Shown here: one piece after another, positions 23,698 to 33,775 of the stretch
Layout: each line of letters opens with the position of its first letter
Numbering within the stretch: the first letter of the stretch is position 1
DNA from: Apiotrichum sp. Y4204
Taxonomy: Eukaryota; Basidiomycota; Tremellomycetes; Trichosporonales; Trichosporonaceae
Assembly: GCA_025531455.1 (NCBI GenBank)
Contig: JAMYHL010000100.1
Location: 1-64,000, forward strand
DNA length: 64,000 nt
Reading direction: 5' to 3'
Position numbers and translations under genes: made by a program
Notes under the pieces: model-generated
Databases searched by the model: none
Told to the model about the DNA's origin: nothing
What the model saw: only the letters and a program-made list of their open reading frames with translations

Positions 23698-24861
23698 ATG
23701 GTAGGTTTCTGCGGCGTGATCACCACTGACTCAAGGTGTGGCTTAGCGACCGGCAAAGTGAGTGCGCAAGCGCGCCATCGGATGAGGCAAGGCGACGCGC
23801 GGGGGGATCGATCATGGGCCGTTGACGGCGAACCCCATGCGCGTGGTCACGTATACTGGGCGTGGAGAACGTTGAGAAGGAGACGATCGCGGAAAGGTTT
23901 CGCGTCGCACAGCCCGATCATGACCAGCCCCTTATCGCCTTGATCTCAGGCGCCTTATCGCGTGACATGACCGCTGACCCCGCAGAGATCGGAATCGCCC
24001 TTGTGGCGTTCGGCACCTTCTTCCTCCTTCTCGGTAAGTGGTCTAGGCGGTCGACTGTGCACGGCTGACGGCAGGCATCATGCTGTTCTTTGACAGCGCA
24101 TTGCTGGCGCTAGGAAACGTGAGTCTGAATGGTGTCGATGACGGGATGGGGTTATCTCGATGTCTCGCGCGAGGATTTGACCTGTCTGGATTTCGTTGTG
24201 TCTCAATTTCAGATGCAGCTCGATCCATATAGTGGCTAGCTTTTACCGACTAGCCACCTCAATTGGAATGGCATGGCATGCCTCGCACCGCGTCCTCGCG
24301 GCCAAACCAGTCAACCCTGCTGACACCAACCCCAGATTCTCTTCCTCTCCGGCCTGCCGCTCATTATCGGTCCAACGCGGACATTCTACTTCTTTTCACG
24401 GCGCGAAAAGTGGCGCGGAACCGTGTGTTTCTTTGGCGGAATGTGGGTACCGGAGGGTCGGCAAGCGGTGATGGGTGCCTTGATTGTGGTGTACACCCAA
24501 CTCTTCCCTTCGCCACGCGCGCGGTCTCTGACTGACATCCAGCATCCTGGTGTTCTGCAAGTGGGCCATTGTCGGCATCCTCGTCGAAATTGTCGGCCTC
24601 ATCGGCCTCTTCGGGTACGTCCCCTTTGGCACCTTCTCCGCTGACAACAGCTCGTTCTTCCCCGTCATCCTCCAGGCACTCCGCCAGATGCCCGTCATCG
24701 GCACCTTCCTCTCGCTGCCGTATATCCGCGGGGTGAGTGCGCGTGAAAGTTGAGAAGATATGGAGACTGGAGACATGAGGACTGAGGACGCGTCATGCCC
24801 CGCCATGTGCTGACGTCAGTTTGCGGACAGGGTCGCCGGCGTGCGCCAGAGCGCAGTGTAA
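23698..24861 (+). CDS. GOT1: Got1-like Golgi transport membrane protein
   Basis: Seven coding exons: 23698-23700, 23736-23757, 23986-24033, 24075-24118, 24336-24442, 24543-24732 and 24820-24861; 151 aa. Joining gives MVWLSDRQKIGIALVAFG, then GIMLFFDSALLALGN, LFLSGLPLIIGPTRTFYFF, RREKWRGTVCFFGGI and an end ADRVAGVRQSAV, which fit Got1/SFT2-type proteins along their whole length. Got1 is a four-span membrane protein of early Golgi and ER vesicles needed for vesicle fusion. The hydrophobic segments match that topology. The start codon alone forms the first coding exon; the 35-nt intron after it ends in CTGACTCAAG. None of the seven exons would be found by simple ORF search. The gene is convergent with the GH71 gene. 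Confidence 0.92.
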
Positions 24862-25305
24862 CCACCCTTGGAATCGATATGCATAGAAGTAATTGGTGAC
24901 ATGCGGGGAGATGGTGGCCTCCAGTTTGGGCTAATCTGGACGCGGACATGCGGCCGTGAACCGTTGTCAAACAGTTGACACGCTGATAGACCGTTGATCC
25001 GTAGACACACCTGACACATGCTCCTGACACCAATCTGACTCCTCTGAATTCAAGACACAGGCACGCAGTAGCTCAGAGTATGACGCGTGCATATTTAGCC
25101 CGGCGCGTTACCCTCTCTACCGCAAGTCCGGCAGGCGGGTCATGATACAATGCATAATCTACAGTCCTCGTCTCGTCTACGGCGCTCTACGCCAATGTGG
25201 ATGTATGGGTAGAATTGTCCGCGTCGCGTATTGCGCTCATTAATCGTGCAGCAAGATGCTGCGTCGTGCAGTCTGAAATTCGCGGCCACAGTCTTGCCCG
25301 CTATC

Positions 25306-27585
25306 TCACGGCTGGTCGGGCTCGCCGTCGCTCGGCGCTTCCCCCTCTGCCCTCTCCATCCCCTCGGCGCGCTGGCCTATCGCGGCCGCGTACTCTTCCG
25401 CTGCATCGTCGCCGGCGGGTCTCCACGCATCTCCGGTGCTCACTTTGACGTTCGACCCGGGCGCGTCATTCGGGTTCCATGCCGATCCAGTGCTCGAGTG
25501 GGTATCTGCCTGGGCAGCAGCGTGCTCTGCTGCTGCGTCGTCGCCGGCGAGCGGGTTGGTCTTGGAGTCGGGCTTGGCGTTCGGGTTCCACGCCTGGCCA
25601 GTGGTCGACTTTTGGCCTGATTGCTCGTTTGGGTTCCATGCCTGTCCGGTACTCGAATGCTGCTCCGGCTTTTTGTTCGGGTTCCACGCCTCGCCAGTTG
25701 TGGACTGCTGTCCAGGCTTCTCATTTGGGTTCCATGCGTCACCAGTGCTCGAGTGGTCGCCGGGCTTATTCTCGTTCGGGTTCCATGCCTGGCCGGTGGT
25801 GGATTGCTGGCCTGGCTTCTCCCCCTCGGCAGCCTTGTACTGCGCCTCGGCGTCATCATCGCTAGCGGGACGTTCCTTGCCCTCCGTGATGCCCGCGACG
25901 GCCGGCGGCGCGGGGGGTTTCTGCGGGCCGAATATGTCCTTCTGGGTGAGGTGCCACGAACGACTCCACATGTTGAAGTTGTACTGCGTTGTACGGATGT
26001 GGTCGTGGATCTTCTGGCCACTCGCGCGGAGGTGCACGCCGCGGGAAGAGCGGAGCGTGAACGACACATCACCAGGCTTGAAGGGGACCTTGACGCCGTT
26101 GGCGTGGCCGGCGAAGAGCGAAAACGCCTTCTTTATCGCGCCCCTGCCGTGCCCGTTATGCACCTCGATGATGCCGTCCTTGAGCCACTCCGGGGCAACG
26201 ACAACAATGTTGATGAGGTCGCGGGCCTGTGGTCAGTTTACTGCTACTTCCACGGCACTCACCCAGTCGGCATTCTGTGGGCGCCCGATCCGGTCAAAGT
26301 CGAACTGGTAGTCGCCCGGGTGAAGGCGGTACCACATCCAGATTATGATCTCGTCCTTGCCAGCCTCGGGGGCGCCATCACGCCAGCGGCGGATAAAGTA
26401 CGAGGTCATCTCGCGGAAAGCGCCGTGCTCCATGCCGCGTGTCCATGCGTCCGAGCCCGGCTGCTCGCCGACAACAGGCCCGATGTACGTGCTCTCGCTG
26501 TAGTCGTTCCATGTGAGCACCTGGATAAACTCGGGCGATTTAGCCTTCGGGAGAGCCATGAGCTGCGCCCAGCGCGTCGGGTACAGCATATCATCAGAGC
26601 GGTAGATCAGGTTCTTGTTGAGTCCCCACCTGCCGCCTTGGCCGTAGTGGGCGAAGAAGAGCGGGGAGACGGCCGCCATGTACGGCTTGCCTGATCCGAG
26701 ATAGTCGCGGTCTACGTCGAGCGAGATGGACTTGTCTTCCGTCGGCCTACTGTCAGTTACCGAGTGCGAGCCTCACTCACCAAGCAGAGTTCCAAGCAAA
26801 GTGGCCGTCCGCGACCGAGGTTGGCGAGAGGAGATTCTGCGGGCTGTCAAACCATGCCGGCCAGAAGAAGACCTTGTTGCGGATCTTCAAATTGAGGTAT
26901 TTGAGGAATCCGCTCCACGCGCGACGACCAAACGAGTGCTGGCCGCCAAACGTGGACAGGATCGGCCGCCCCGCGCGGCGCATGTACGCCGGGGAAACGA
27001 GGAGCGGCGCGATGAGGTCCGCAATGTCCGTCGCGTCCTTGTTCGTCACCCTGGGAAGGACGTGCATGTCCAGACTGATAAACAGCTCCAGCGGGCGATG
27101 ACCCGCTGCCCGGGCCTGTTTCAAGTGCTCCTCGGCGACCTGGAACGCGAGGCGCGCCTGCTCCATCTGCCACGGGTCCTTGCCGAGTCTGAGCACCAGC
27201 CCGTCGAGGGAAGTCGCGGTTGCCAGCCTGAGCGTCCGGTCCCAATCATGCTTCTTGAACGGGTACGTGTTAGCAAGCTGGGGTCAGCGCCGCACCCACA
27301 CACGATGAAGCGTCGGCAGATGCAACTCACCAGGAAGTGCGCGACCGCGCGGCGCGGGTAGTCGGCAGAGGTGTACGGCCGTGTACTCGAAAAGTCCTGG
27401 TACCCCGGCTGCTGTTTTGCGACCTCGACCTCGAAGACCTTCTGGTCGCCAAAGTCGAGTTCCTCAATCATGGCATTGTTCGGCCCGCGCTGCTCCCAGT
27501 GCGCGAGGAGCGAGTAGAATGCGAGCGCGAGGACGGCGAACGCGATGAACGGGCGCGCGGCCGCCGCGCCGGGAACGGGGGCCAT
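25306..27585 (-). CDS. GH71 alpha-1,3-glucanase (mutanase family) with C-terminal WNPN repeats
   Basis: Four exons: 27331-27585, 26781-27277, 26263-26746 and 25306-26226; about 718 aa. Residues about 11-27 form one hydrophobic segment (signal anchor or signal peptide). The catalytic body shows GH71 signatures: VAHFLLANTYPF at an exon join, LFISLDMHVLPRV, RPILSTFGGQHSFGR, WSGFLKYLN, and TWNDYSESTYIGPV. GH71 enzymes cleave alpha-1,3-glucan, a fungal wall polymer. A C-terminal domain (LINIVVVAPEWLKDG..., beta-rich) follows, and then a hydrophilic tail with six WNPN units and one WRPA unit. The tail is not part of the usual family and may bind wall or water-rich matrix. A positive-strand 291-codon frame (25436-26311) is an antisense shadow of the repeats. 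Confidence 0.88.
25411..25803 (-). repeat. WNPN tandem repeat of the GH71 tail
   Basis: Seven units of about 16-18 residues, consensus TGxAWNPNxKPGxxSS/T, interrupted once by an Ala/Asp-rich spacer. The last unit reads AWRPA. DNA period is mostly 48-51 nt. High conservation of Trp, Asn and Pro with variable codons suggests selection on the peptide. Confidence 0.85.
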
Positions 27586-28758
27586 GATCGATGGGAAGGG
27601 AGGGGAGTGGAGGTGATAAGATGGGTGAGAGTGGGAAGTTCGGAGCAAATGACCCAAGCTCGCAAACTCGCAAGATACTGTTGGCTAGTCAAAGGAGTGT
27701 GTGGGGCAACAAGGGCAGAGACTACGATGCGATAGCGCTAAACGCGCTCCGTCATGAATTGAAAGAGTGTGAAGCGAACAACCAACGAGGAAGCAAACGG
27801 GTTATGGAGCGATGTCGAGAGAGAAGCGAAGACGAAACTCTGCAGCCGAGAGGTTGTCAGCCCCAGTATTGCAGTTGCCGCCGTAACAATGTCGTAGTGG
27901 GGACGACGAAACGGTCGAACGGTAACCTACCAGAAAGTGAAAGGTGAAAAAAGAATGCGTGTGTGTGGGGGCCGCCTGCGCGTTAGCAGAGACGTAGGAC
28001 GCGAGCGATCGCCACGCGCCTGGAGTGTCTGGGCAACGAAAACTCTAGGATCTAGCTCCTCACTCTCTACTCTTTCTGTTTCTCCTGATCTGATCGCTGG
28101 CCCTGCGGTATGCACCCGATGGGCGAGAGGGACAGGCACGTATCAGGAAGAAAGAGTTCGAAGCAAGGAGAGAGCAACTTCGAGGGGTGAGGAAGCGTGG
28201 CGGCGGCGGCGGTTGTGTCAGAAATGCAGACACCGAGGACACCGAGCCGTGAAAGACGCGCCACTGGCAGCCCGACTCCCGCCTGGCTCAATGCTAGCCG
28301 GCAAAAGCACGACGCGGGACGGAATGCCGTTATCCGGGACAGAGCCAAACCCTATCAACGCCTGAGACGGCACTTCTGGTTAGCAACTGTTACAGATCTG
28401 TGCGAGCCATGCATGCTCCATGTAGCTCTGGTCTGCCCTCGCGTGGCACGCGCGTTTCACGTCCGCAATCGATTACAGCCTGCCGTTATCATGATATGGC
28501 CGTGATCGAGCCAACCACTGCAGACAAAACCTTGGATGACTTCATGGAGAGAGAACTCTGCGCACGGCGGCGACTGACAGTGCCGTCAGAGCGGTAGGTG
28601 TCAGCGGTGGTGGCAACAGCTCCAGTGGCAGCAGTTTCGGTGAGAGTTTCGATGTCTCCGCATCTCGCCTATCCATATGGTGGTCAATCAAGCATTCATC
28701 GAGACTGTATTGGGGTATCAGGAAAGTACATTGGCACACGCCTACACAGCGAGCAACA
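27586..28758. other. Intergenic region
   Basis: About 1.2 kb between two minus-strand genes: the 5' flank of the GH71 gene and the 3' flank of the gene ending at 28759. No supported gene or RNA is seen. Confidence 0.6.
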
Positions 28759-31700
28759 TCAAGCTCCTGCCTCAGAACCCTCGTCGGTGTACTCCGACTC
28801 CGACTGCTCTACAAGGGGCCGCGCGGGGACGGGGTCCACCGCCGGGAGGCCAGGGATGAGGGGCGGAGGAGGGACGGGGCCCACTGCCGGGAGGCCAGGG
28901 ATGAGGGGCGGGGTGCCCGGCGGCGTGGTCCACCGGGGCGGAGGGCGGTGCACCGCCCACGGCGGAGACGGAGCGCCCAGCAGCACGCCGTACGGCCCGG
29001 TTGGAGCACGCGCTGGGGCTGGGAGGGGAGGGGCGGGGCCGAGGGGAGGGAGGCCTGGGACCAGGGGCGGAGTGCCCGGCGGCGGGGGCGTCGCGGGCGA
29101 AGGTGTGGAGGGAGGCCGAGGAGCCGGCGCTGAAGTGGTCTCTGGCGCTGAGCTCGCAGTATTCCCCCGAGCCGAAGGCCCGGGCGCTGACCCATCAGGA
29201 GCGGGATCAGTCACCCGCTCTTTGCGCCGCAGGGTCACGACGCCGAACAGGCGCTCCATGTCTGAGAGGGTCGACTCGTCGATCTCCTCTGCGTCCTCCC
29301 ACTCGTCCTGTGAGGCGGCGGGATCGGCGGGCTCTTCCTCCGGCTCCGAGATGGGCGCGATGCGGTCCGACTCGGAATCTCCAGGCGCGGGACCAGCGGT
29401 AGAAGCGTCGGGCTCCTCGATGGGCCCGATAGGTTCCTCGATTGCCTCGATTGGCTCCTCGGCCGCAGTCGCCTCGTTCGTCGCGCGGAATCGCCATGGC
29501 TTGCAGCACGGCCCATGGCAGGTCCACGCCTTGATTTGCTGTATGGCCATCTCACGTAGGAGCTGGGGGTGCACACCGCGATCGGCGAGGTAGGCGGCTC
29601 CGCTCGGTCCAAACGCAAGCTGGGGGAGGTCGTCGCGCGCCAAGATGTCTGGCCGCACGTTCCCGTCCTTCGACACGGCGTCCTCGGCCACCGTAGAAGC
29701 ACAGCACGGCTCGCAGCACGGCCACGTCCCCCTCTTCCCGTAGCCCATGCGCTGTGCCCATCTCGTGCGTTCATGACAAACGAGTCTCTCAAGCACCTCG
29801 GGGCAGACTCCGCTCGCGCGGAGGAAGTAAGCTCCAAGGGGGCCAAAGGTCCATGTCGCGAGGTCAAAACTAACGTGCCGCCCCTCTTTGGGGAGCCACG
29901 CGTCCGCATTGCATGTGTCGTCCAGGTACACGGGGATGACGGGGCCAGGACGGAAAAACGAGATGGAGTCGGTCGGATCGGAAGTCGGCGGTATGGAGGG
30001 CCCAGGCAGAGGCTGCTCTGGCTGGGTGAAAACCGGGATGCTGGGGCGTTGGGGATGGCGAGGTATGGCTCGGTGTCGGCGCGGGCGCGGATCAGTCCCG
30101 GGCCGGAAGACTTCGGCGAGGTCGTGTGCAGTATCGACGGAAATACCCGCCTCCACAGCCTGCCGCCGCTGGAAGGTACTGAGTTCGAAGGGAAGGAGCA
30201 GCCGTGCGATCTCCTCAGTATTCTCCAGACTCAATCCCAGCTCCAGGGCTTGGAGGCGCTGCGCCGTGTCGAGGCGGTAGCGCCGCCCCGCGGTGAGGCC
30301 GAGCGCGACGTACGGCGCCCCATAGTCGGGGACTGACGGGTCCCGGGGTGGACCAGCGGGGGCAGTCGCGTACGGGTCCTCGTCGGAGCGCCAGGTGCTG
30401 AACGCCTGCTGCGGGGTGGGAGAGCCGGCAGTGGCGCGGGAGAGACTGTGGGTTGGGGAGGGTGCGCGGGCAGTGTCCGTGCTGACGCTGCTGGCGCTGC
30501 GCGCCGAGTCGAGATTGTAGCCGGCAGGCGCGGTCACGCCGGTGGGAGCAGAGCACGCACGTTCGAAGTGCGGCGGCGTCTCATGGCGGAAACGCGGCGA
30601 GCTGGGCCCAGCAGCGTTGGCGGGACCCACGCGGAAGCTACCAGAGTTGCGAAGGTGGTGTGCGCCGGCGTCGCCAGGACCAGCAGTCGCAGAACTGGGA
30701 CCAGCAGTCGCAGACGACGGACCAGCAGTCGCAGGCGAGGGGGCAGCCGCGGGTTGGGGTTCACCGGGGGGCTGAGTACCTCGGTCGGAGGCGTCATGGC
30801 GCCCATGAGCCCCACCCACGTCCCGCTGGCCGCTGGGACCCGCCTCAGGGAGGTGGGTCTGGGGCTCGGCGTGGAGGTCGAGGTCGGGGTCGAGGCGGCG
30901 GATGATTGCGTCGATCTCCGCCTCGATAGAATGGAGTTCCTCCCGGCGGCGGCGCTCGGACCCCGATCTGCGGCTACTCACACCGCGCCGGGCAACAGTC
31001 CTTGCGATGGATTGGCGCAGGTACTCGCGGCGATTGGAGAGATACACAAGATTGGTCCTATCACACAGCTGCTGCGGAATCGGGCTGGGTACTGCGGGCC
31101 AAGCGGGCTGAGCAGGCTGAAGGGGCGGCTCAATATCACCAGGCTGCTCGAACCGTACAGCCCAATAGTCCTCAAAGGCAACCTGAACTCCGTGCACCCT
31201 TCGGGCGAGCTCTCCCTCGGCTTGGGCAAACCCACGTCGGCGCCGCTCGAAATAAAAATTGAGTTCGTACACCATTTGGGCGACCTTCTCCGAGGCTTGG
31301 GCAATCCGGGCTTGGTGTTGGGCATGAGAAAACTGAGGGCGGCGAACTTGAGCAGGCTGAGCAGGCTGAGCAGGCTGAGCAGGCTGATGAAGCTGATGAC
31401 GCCGAGGATGCTGAGGATGCTGAGGACCGTGAGCGGGCTGCAAAGCCTGAAAGAAAGACTGCACGCTCCGGAGTATCCTGAGGTTGTAGGCGTGGGTTCC
31501 GCCATCCACGCCGCCAATGCTCCGCTCACGCTCAGTGAGGTAGCCCCTGATCTGGAAGTCGGACCATCCAATGGGTACGGTCATCGGAGGATGGGTCAGG
31601 ATGTCGATCAGCGGTTCTCGGGCCGCGGCGGCAGCGGCGGGGCTCTCGAACGGCGCGAATCCACGTGAGGCCAGAGGGCGGGGGTTTGGGGGGCGGGCGC

Positions 31701-32010
31701 CGGCGGCAGCGGCAGCGGCGGCGCCGGGGTGGTCAAACGGCGCAAAGGAGGGTGTATGCGCTGGAAGGCAAGCGGAGCCGGGCGGAGGGAGAGGGCCGGG
31801 CCGGAAGCGGTTGCGGGGGTGTGTGGCACCGTTGCGAGGAGGTGCGGTGGGAGGAGCTGGGGCAGCAGAAGTACGAGCGCGGAAGCGACGCGGATGGCTG
31901 CTGGCGGCAGTATATGCGTGGAGATGAGGGAGTGTGGCGGCGCCAGCGCCGTGATGTCCACAACATCCGGAATAGTATGCCGCCGTGGGGGGCACGTAGA
32001 ACACGGACAT
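28759..32010 (-). CDS. Large Pro/Ala-rich protein with two duplicated motifs and Cys clusters, unrecognised
   Basis: One open frame of 1083 codons, start ATG 32010, with a TATA box about 140 bp upstream. I do not recognise the family. The N-terminus is Cys/His/Ala-rich, followed by Pro/Ala/Gln-rich disorder and a helical basic stretch (residues about 180-370). Around residues 580-635 a helical motif occurs twice: TAQRLQALELGLSLENTEEI and TFQRRQAVEAGISVDTAHDL. Around residues 715-835 a second motif occurs twice: FGPxGAxxLxxxGVxPxxL, each copy followed by Trp and a cysteine cluster (WPCCEPCC; CHGPCCKPW). The C-terminus is acidic then Pro/Gly/Ala-rich. The Cys clusters could bind metal or be lipidated; neither is shown. 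A positive-strand frame at 28598-29593 is its antisense shadow. Introns cannot be excluded. Confidence 0.65.
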   Translation of the reverse strand: MSVFYVPPTAAYYSGCCGHHGAGAATLPHLHAYTAASSHPRRFRARTSAAPAPPTAPPRNGATHPRNRFRPGPLPPPGSACLPAHTPSFAPFDHPGAAAAAAAGARPPNPRPLASRGFAPFESPAAAAAAREPLIDILTHPPMTVPIGWSDFQIRGYLTERERSIGGVDGGTHAYNLRILRSVQSFFQALQPAHGPQHPQHPRRHQLHQPAQPAQPAQPAQVRRPQFSHAQHQARIAQASEKVAQMVYELNFYFERRRRGFAQAEGELARRVHGVQVAFEDYWAVRFEQPGDIEPPLQPAQPAWPAVPSPIPQQLCDRTNLVYLSNRREYLRQSIARTVARRGVSSRRSGSERRRREELHSIEAEIDAIIRRLDPDLDLHAEPQTHLPEAGPSGQRDVGGAHGRHDASDRGTQPPGEPQPAAAPSPATAGPSSATAGPSSATAGPGDAGAHHLRNSGSFRVGPANAAGPSSPRFRHETPPHFERACSAPTGVTAPAGYNLDSARSASSVSTDTARAPSPTHSLSRATAGSPTPQQAFSTWRSDEDPYATAPAGPPRDPSVPDYGAPYVALGLTAGRRYRLDTAQRLQALELGLSLENTEEIARLLLPFELSTFQRRQAVEAGISVDTAHDLAEVFRPGTDPRPRRHRAIPRHPQRPSIPVFTQPEQPLPGPSIPPTSDPTDSISFFRPGPVIPVYLDDTCNADAWLPKEGRHVSFDLATWTFGPLGAYFLRASGVCPEVLERLVCHERTRWAQRMGYGKRGTWPCCEPCCASTVAEDAVSKDGNVRPDILARDDLPQLAFGPSGAAYLADRGVHPQLLREMAIQQIKAWTCHGPCCKPWRFRATNEATAAEEPIEAIEEPIGPIEEPDASTAGPAPGDSESDRIAPISEPEEEPADPAASQDEWEDAEEIDESTLSDMERLFGVVTLRRKERVTDPAPDGSAPGPSARGNTASSAPETTSAPAPRPPSTPSPATPPPPGTPPLVPGLPPLGPAPPLPAPARAPTGPYGVLLGAPSPPWAVHRPPPRWTTPPGTPPLIPGLPAVGPVPPPPLIPGLPAVDPVPARPLVEQSESEYTDEGSEAGA

Positions 32011-32151
32011 TGCTAGAGGTAGGGATCAGAAAGCAGGAGCGAAGGAGTGCGGGGGTGCAGCTTAGAGTGCAGGAAGCTAGATGAGCAGGAAACTTTGGAT
32101 GGGGAGGGGAGGAGGTTGTTGGATGGGGGGTTGAGGCTTCTGAGGGGGCGG

Positions 32152-32159
32152 TTTATATA
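32152..32159 (-). promoter_or_regulatory. TATA box for the 1083-codon gene
   Basis: TATATAAA on the minus strand, about 140 bp upstream of the ATG at 32010. Position and sequence fit a core promoter. Most other genes in the window show no such clear box. Confidence 0.55.
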
Positions 32160-32171
32160 CCTTGAGATCTC

Positions 32172-32207
32172 ACTTCTCGCGATGGCATCGCCATCGTGAC
32201 GAGAAGT
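32172..32207. other. Imperfect hairpin just upstream of the TATA box
   Basis: Left arm 32172-32186 and right arm 32190-32207 pair over 15 bp with a 3-nt bulge in the right arm and a 3-nt loop. It sits 12 bp upstream of the minus-strand TATA box, so it could be a dyad operator-like site or chance palindrome. Confidence 0.5.
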
Positions 32208-32613
32208 CGACAAAGGGGTGGACAAGGAAGACGTCTACGCTGCAGATGGTGTGTAGGTGGTGAGCAGCCGTGTGCAGCCAGTTGAAGACAATAGCCACTT
32301 GCCACTCGCCACACTCCATTTGCGTTCTATCGTCACTCTTGAGGCTTGAGACATGTGTGTGCGGCGGTGCTGTCAAATGACCTCCGGGAGTCAGAGGTTA
32401 GTACACACGACACAAACAACAAATCCACTTGAATGGGCGCAGAGGTAGTGCACACAGGGCGTAGAATGAATGCGTCGAGTACGATGAAGGGGAACAACAA
32501 CGCTTATTGAGACACTGACTTGATGTATTGTCCAGACGTCCGCGAAAATGACTGACACATGTGTGCGTGCCAGAGTGAGTAACCCACACACGGAGTGAGT
32601 CCGTCGCGGGTGA

Positions 32614-32674
32614 CTTAGACAATGCACGGCCTCCAGGCAGACTTCGACGACCTAGAGGCCGTGCATTGTCTAAG
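32614..32674. repeat. Perfect 20-bp inverted repeat with 21-nt spacer
   Basis: Arms 32614-32633 and 32655-32674 are exact reverse complements over 20 bp; pairing stops sharply on both sides. There is no ORF across it. It could fold as a hairpin in RNA or be a terminal-repeat remnant. Confidence 0.8.
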
Positions 32675-33179
32675 AGAGCCGTTCGTATTGCATGTACTGC
32701 TGCACCCTCTTACGGCGACCTAGCCGGCTTACACACAGGTGCCAGGTCTATACTGGACCTGTTCCAATGGTGCGGAATGCAGACAAGTAAGCACAGGTCT
32801 GAGAGGAAAGACCAATAATATGGACAAGGACACATAAGTACAGTAGAGAACAATGTTAAATGCGCCATCGTCGTTGACGGCCTCCGTTCCGCCGCGCACC
32901 GGAGTACAGTGCAGTTCGGATATGTGTGGCGTTATGCAGACCTAGAGGCAGACTGTGGTGCGTGTTGCAGGGCACAGGTCACACTTGACTGCTGATACGG
33001 TCCCCACAGCGCTTGTCCGCTCACTGCGGCCTGAAGTCCAATGTCCCAAAAGTCGCACTGCCAAGTTATTGTGAGGTTCCGACCGAGACTCTCGCAGTGA
33101 TCAAGCCCGCGACTGAGGATAGCGTCAGCAGCCAAGTCAGTGATGCACGTCAGTCGGCGTCAGCCAATCAATACATCCT

Positions 33180-33775
33180 CTATAGCTTCAGCGCCGCCGC
33201 GCGCGCCGTCTCGTTCGCCATCCAGTCGACGCGGCTGCGGTCAGTACAGTACCCTTTTTCCTTCCCTCGCTAGGACTCACGCATCATCGAGGTGATCGTC
33301 CAAATCCCGGATGCTGGCCTGTACGCCCTCTTCGCGCACGAGCCGCAGCGCGCCAGCCACGACACCAGCGTCGACGACCACGTTCTCTCCCGTGGATAGG
33401 ATAAATGCCGGCTGGCCAGCCGCGAGGCGCGCATTGTCGAGCTGTCATCAGAATAATTTACCATCAAACACTTACGACCAGCCCAATGGCACCGGGACAA
33501 GTCGCGCGGATGGCCTTCAACAGCGCCTCGCCCTCCCTCTCGAGTCCTGTTCCCTCAGAGGCGACATACACGCCGACGACGGTCTTGCCCGCCGCGCGCG
33601 CCATTTCCAGCCCGAGAGACGCCGTAAAGCTCAAAGAGGCGTACCGGTGCACGAGGGGGAGCGCGTCCTCGATCGCGTCCGGGGAGCCGAGGAGGAGGCC
33701 GAGAACCGTGCTGCTTGGGTGGGCGGCGGCGTGTAGAAGCGCGAGGGTGTAGGCTGTTGCGGAGAGGGATGGCAT
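33180..33775 (-). CDS. ER membrane complex subunit 8/9
   Basis: Three exons: 33476-33775, 33281-33441 and 33180-33234; 171 aa, stop TAG at 33180-33182. The protein opens MPSLSATAYTLALLHAAAHP and continues TVLGLLLGSPDAIEDALPL and GLEMARAAGKTVVGVYVASE, the usual EMC8/EMC9 (UPF0172) order: an MPN-like fold without the metalloprotease residues. The EMC inserts tail-anchored and multi-span proteins into the ER membrane; subunit 8/9 lies on its cytosolic side. Fungal genomes usually hold one gene for this paralogue pair, so 8 versus 9 is not decided. Exon 3 is 55 nt and gives RVDWMANETARAAALKL, a typical helical end. Introns have CTGAC or GATGAC branch-like sequences close to CAG. Confidence 0.9.

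Larger units (their letters stand above)
32011..33179. other. Intergenic region with TATA box and two hairpins
   Basis: About 1.2 kb between the unrecognised minus-strand gene and the EMC8/9 stop. It holds a minus-strand TATA box (32152-32159), an imperfect hairpin (32172-32207) and a perfect 20-bp inverted repeat (32614-32674). No coding frame is supported. Confidence 0.65.

Noticed and set aside
25436..26311. 291-codon plus-strand frame
   Set aside because: It is antisense to the GH71 WNPN repeats, giving a repeated FGFHA pattern; the GH71 frame has clear family motifs.
28598..29593. 331-codon plus-strand Gly/Arg-rich frame
   Set aside because: It is antisense to the Pro/Gly/Ala C-terminus of the 1083-residue protein.
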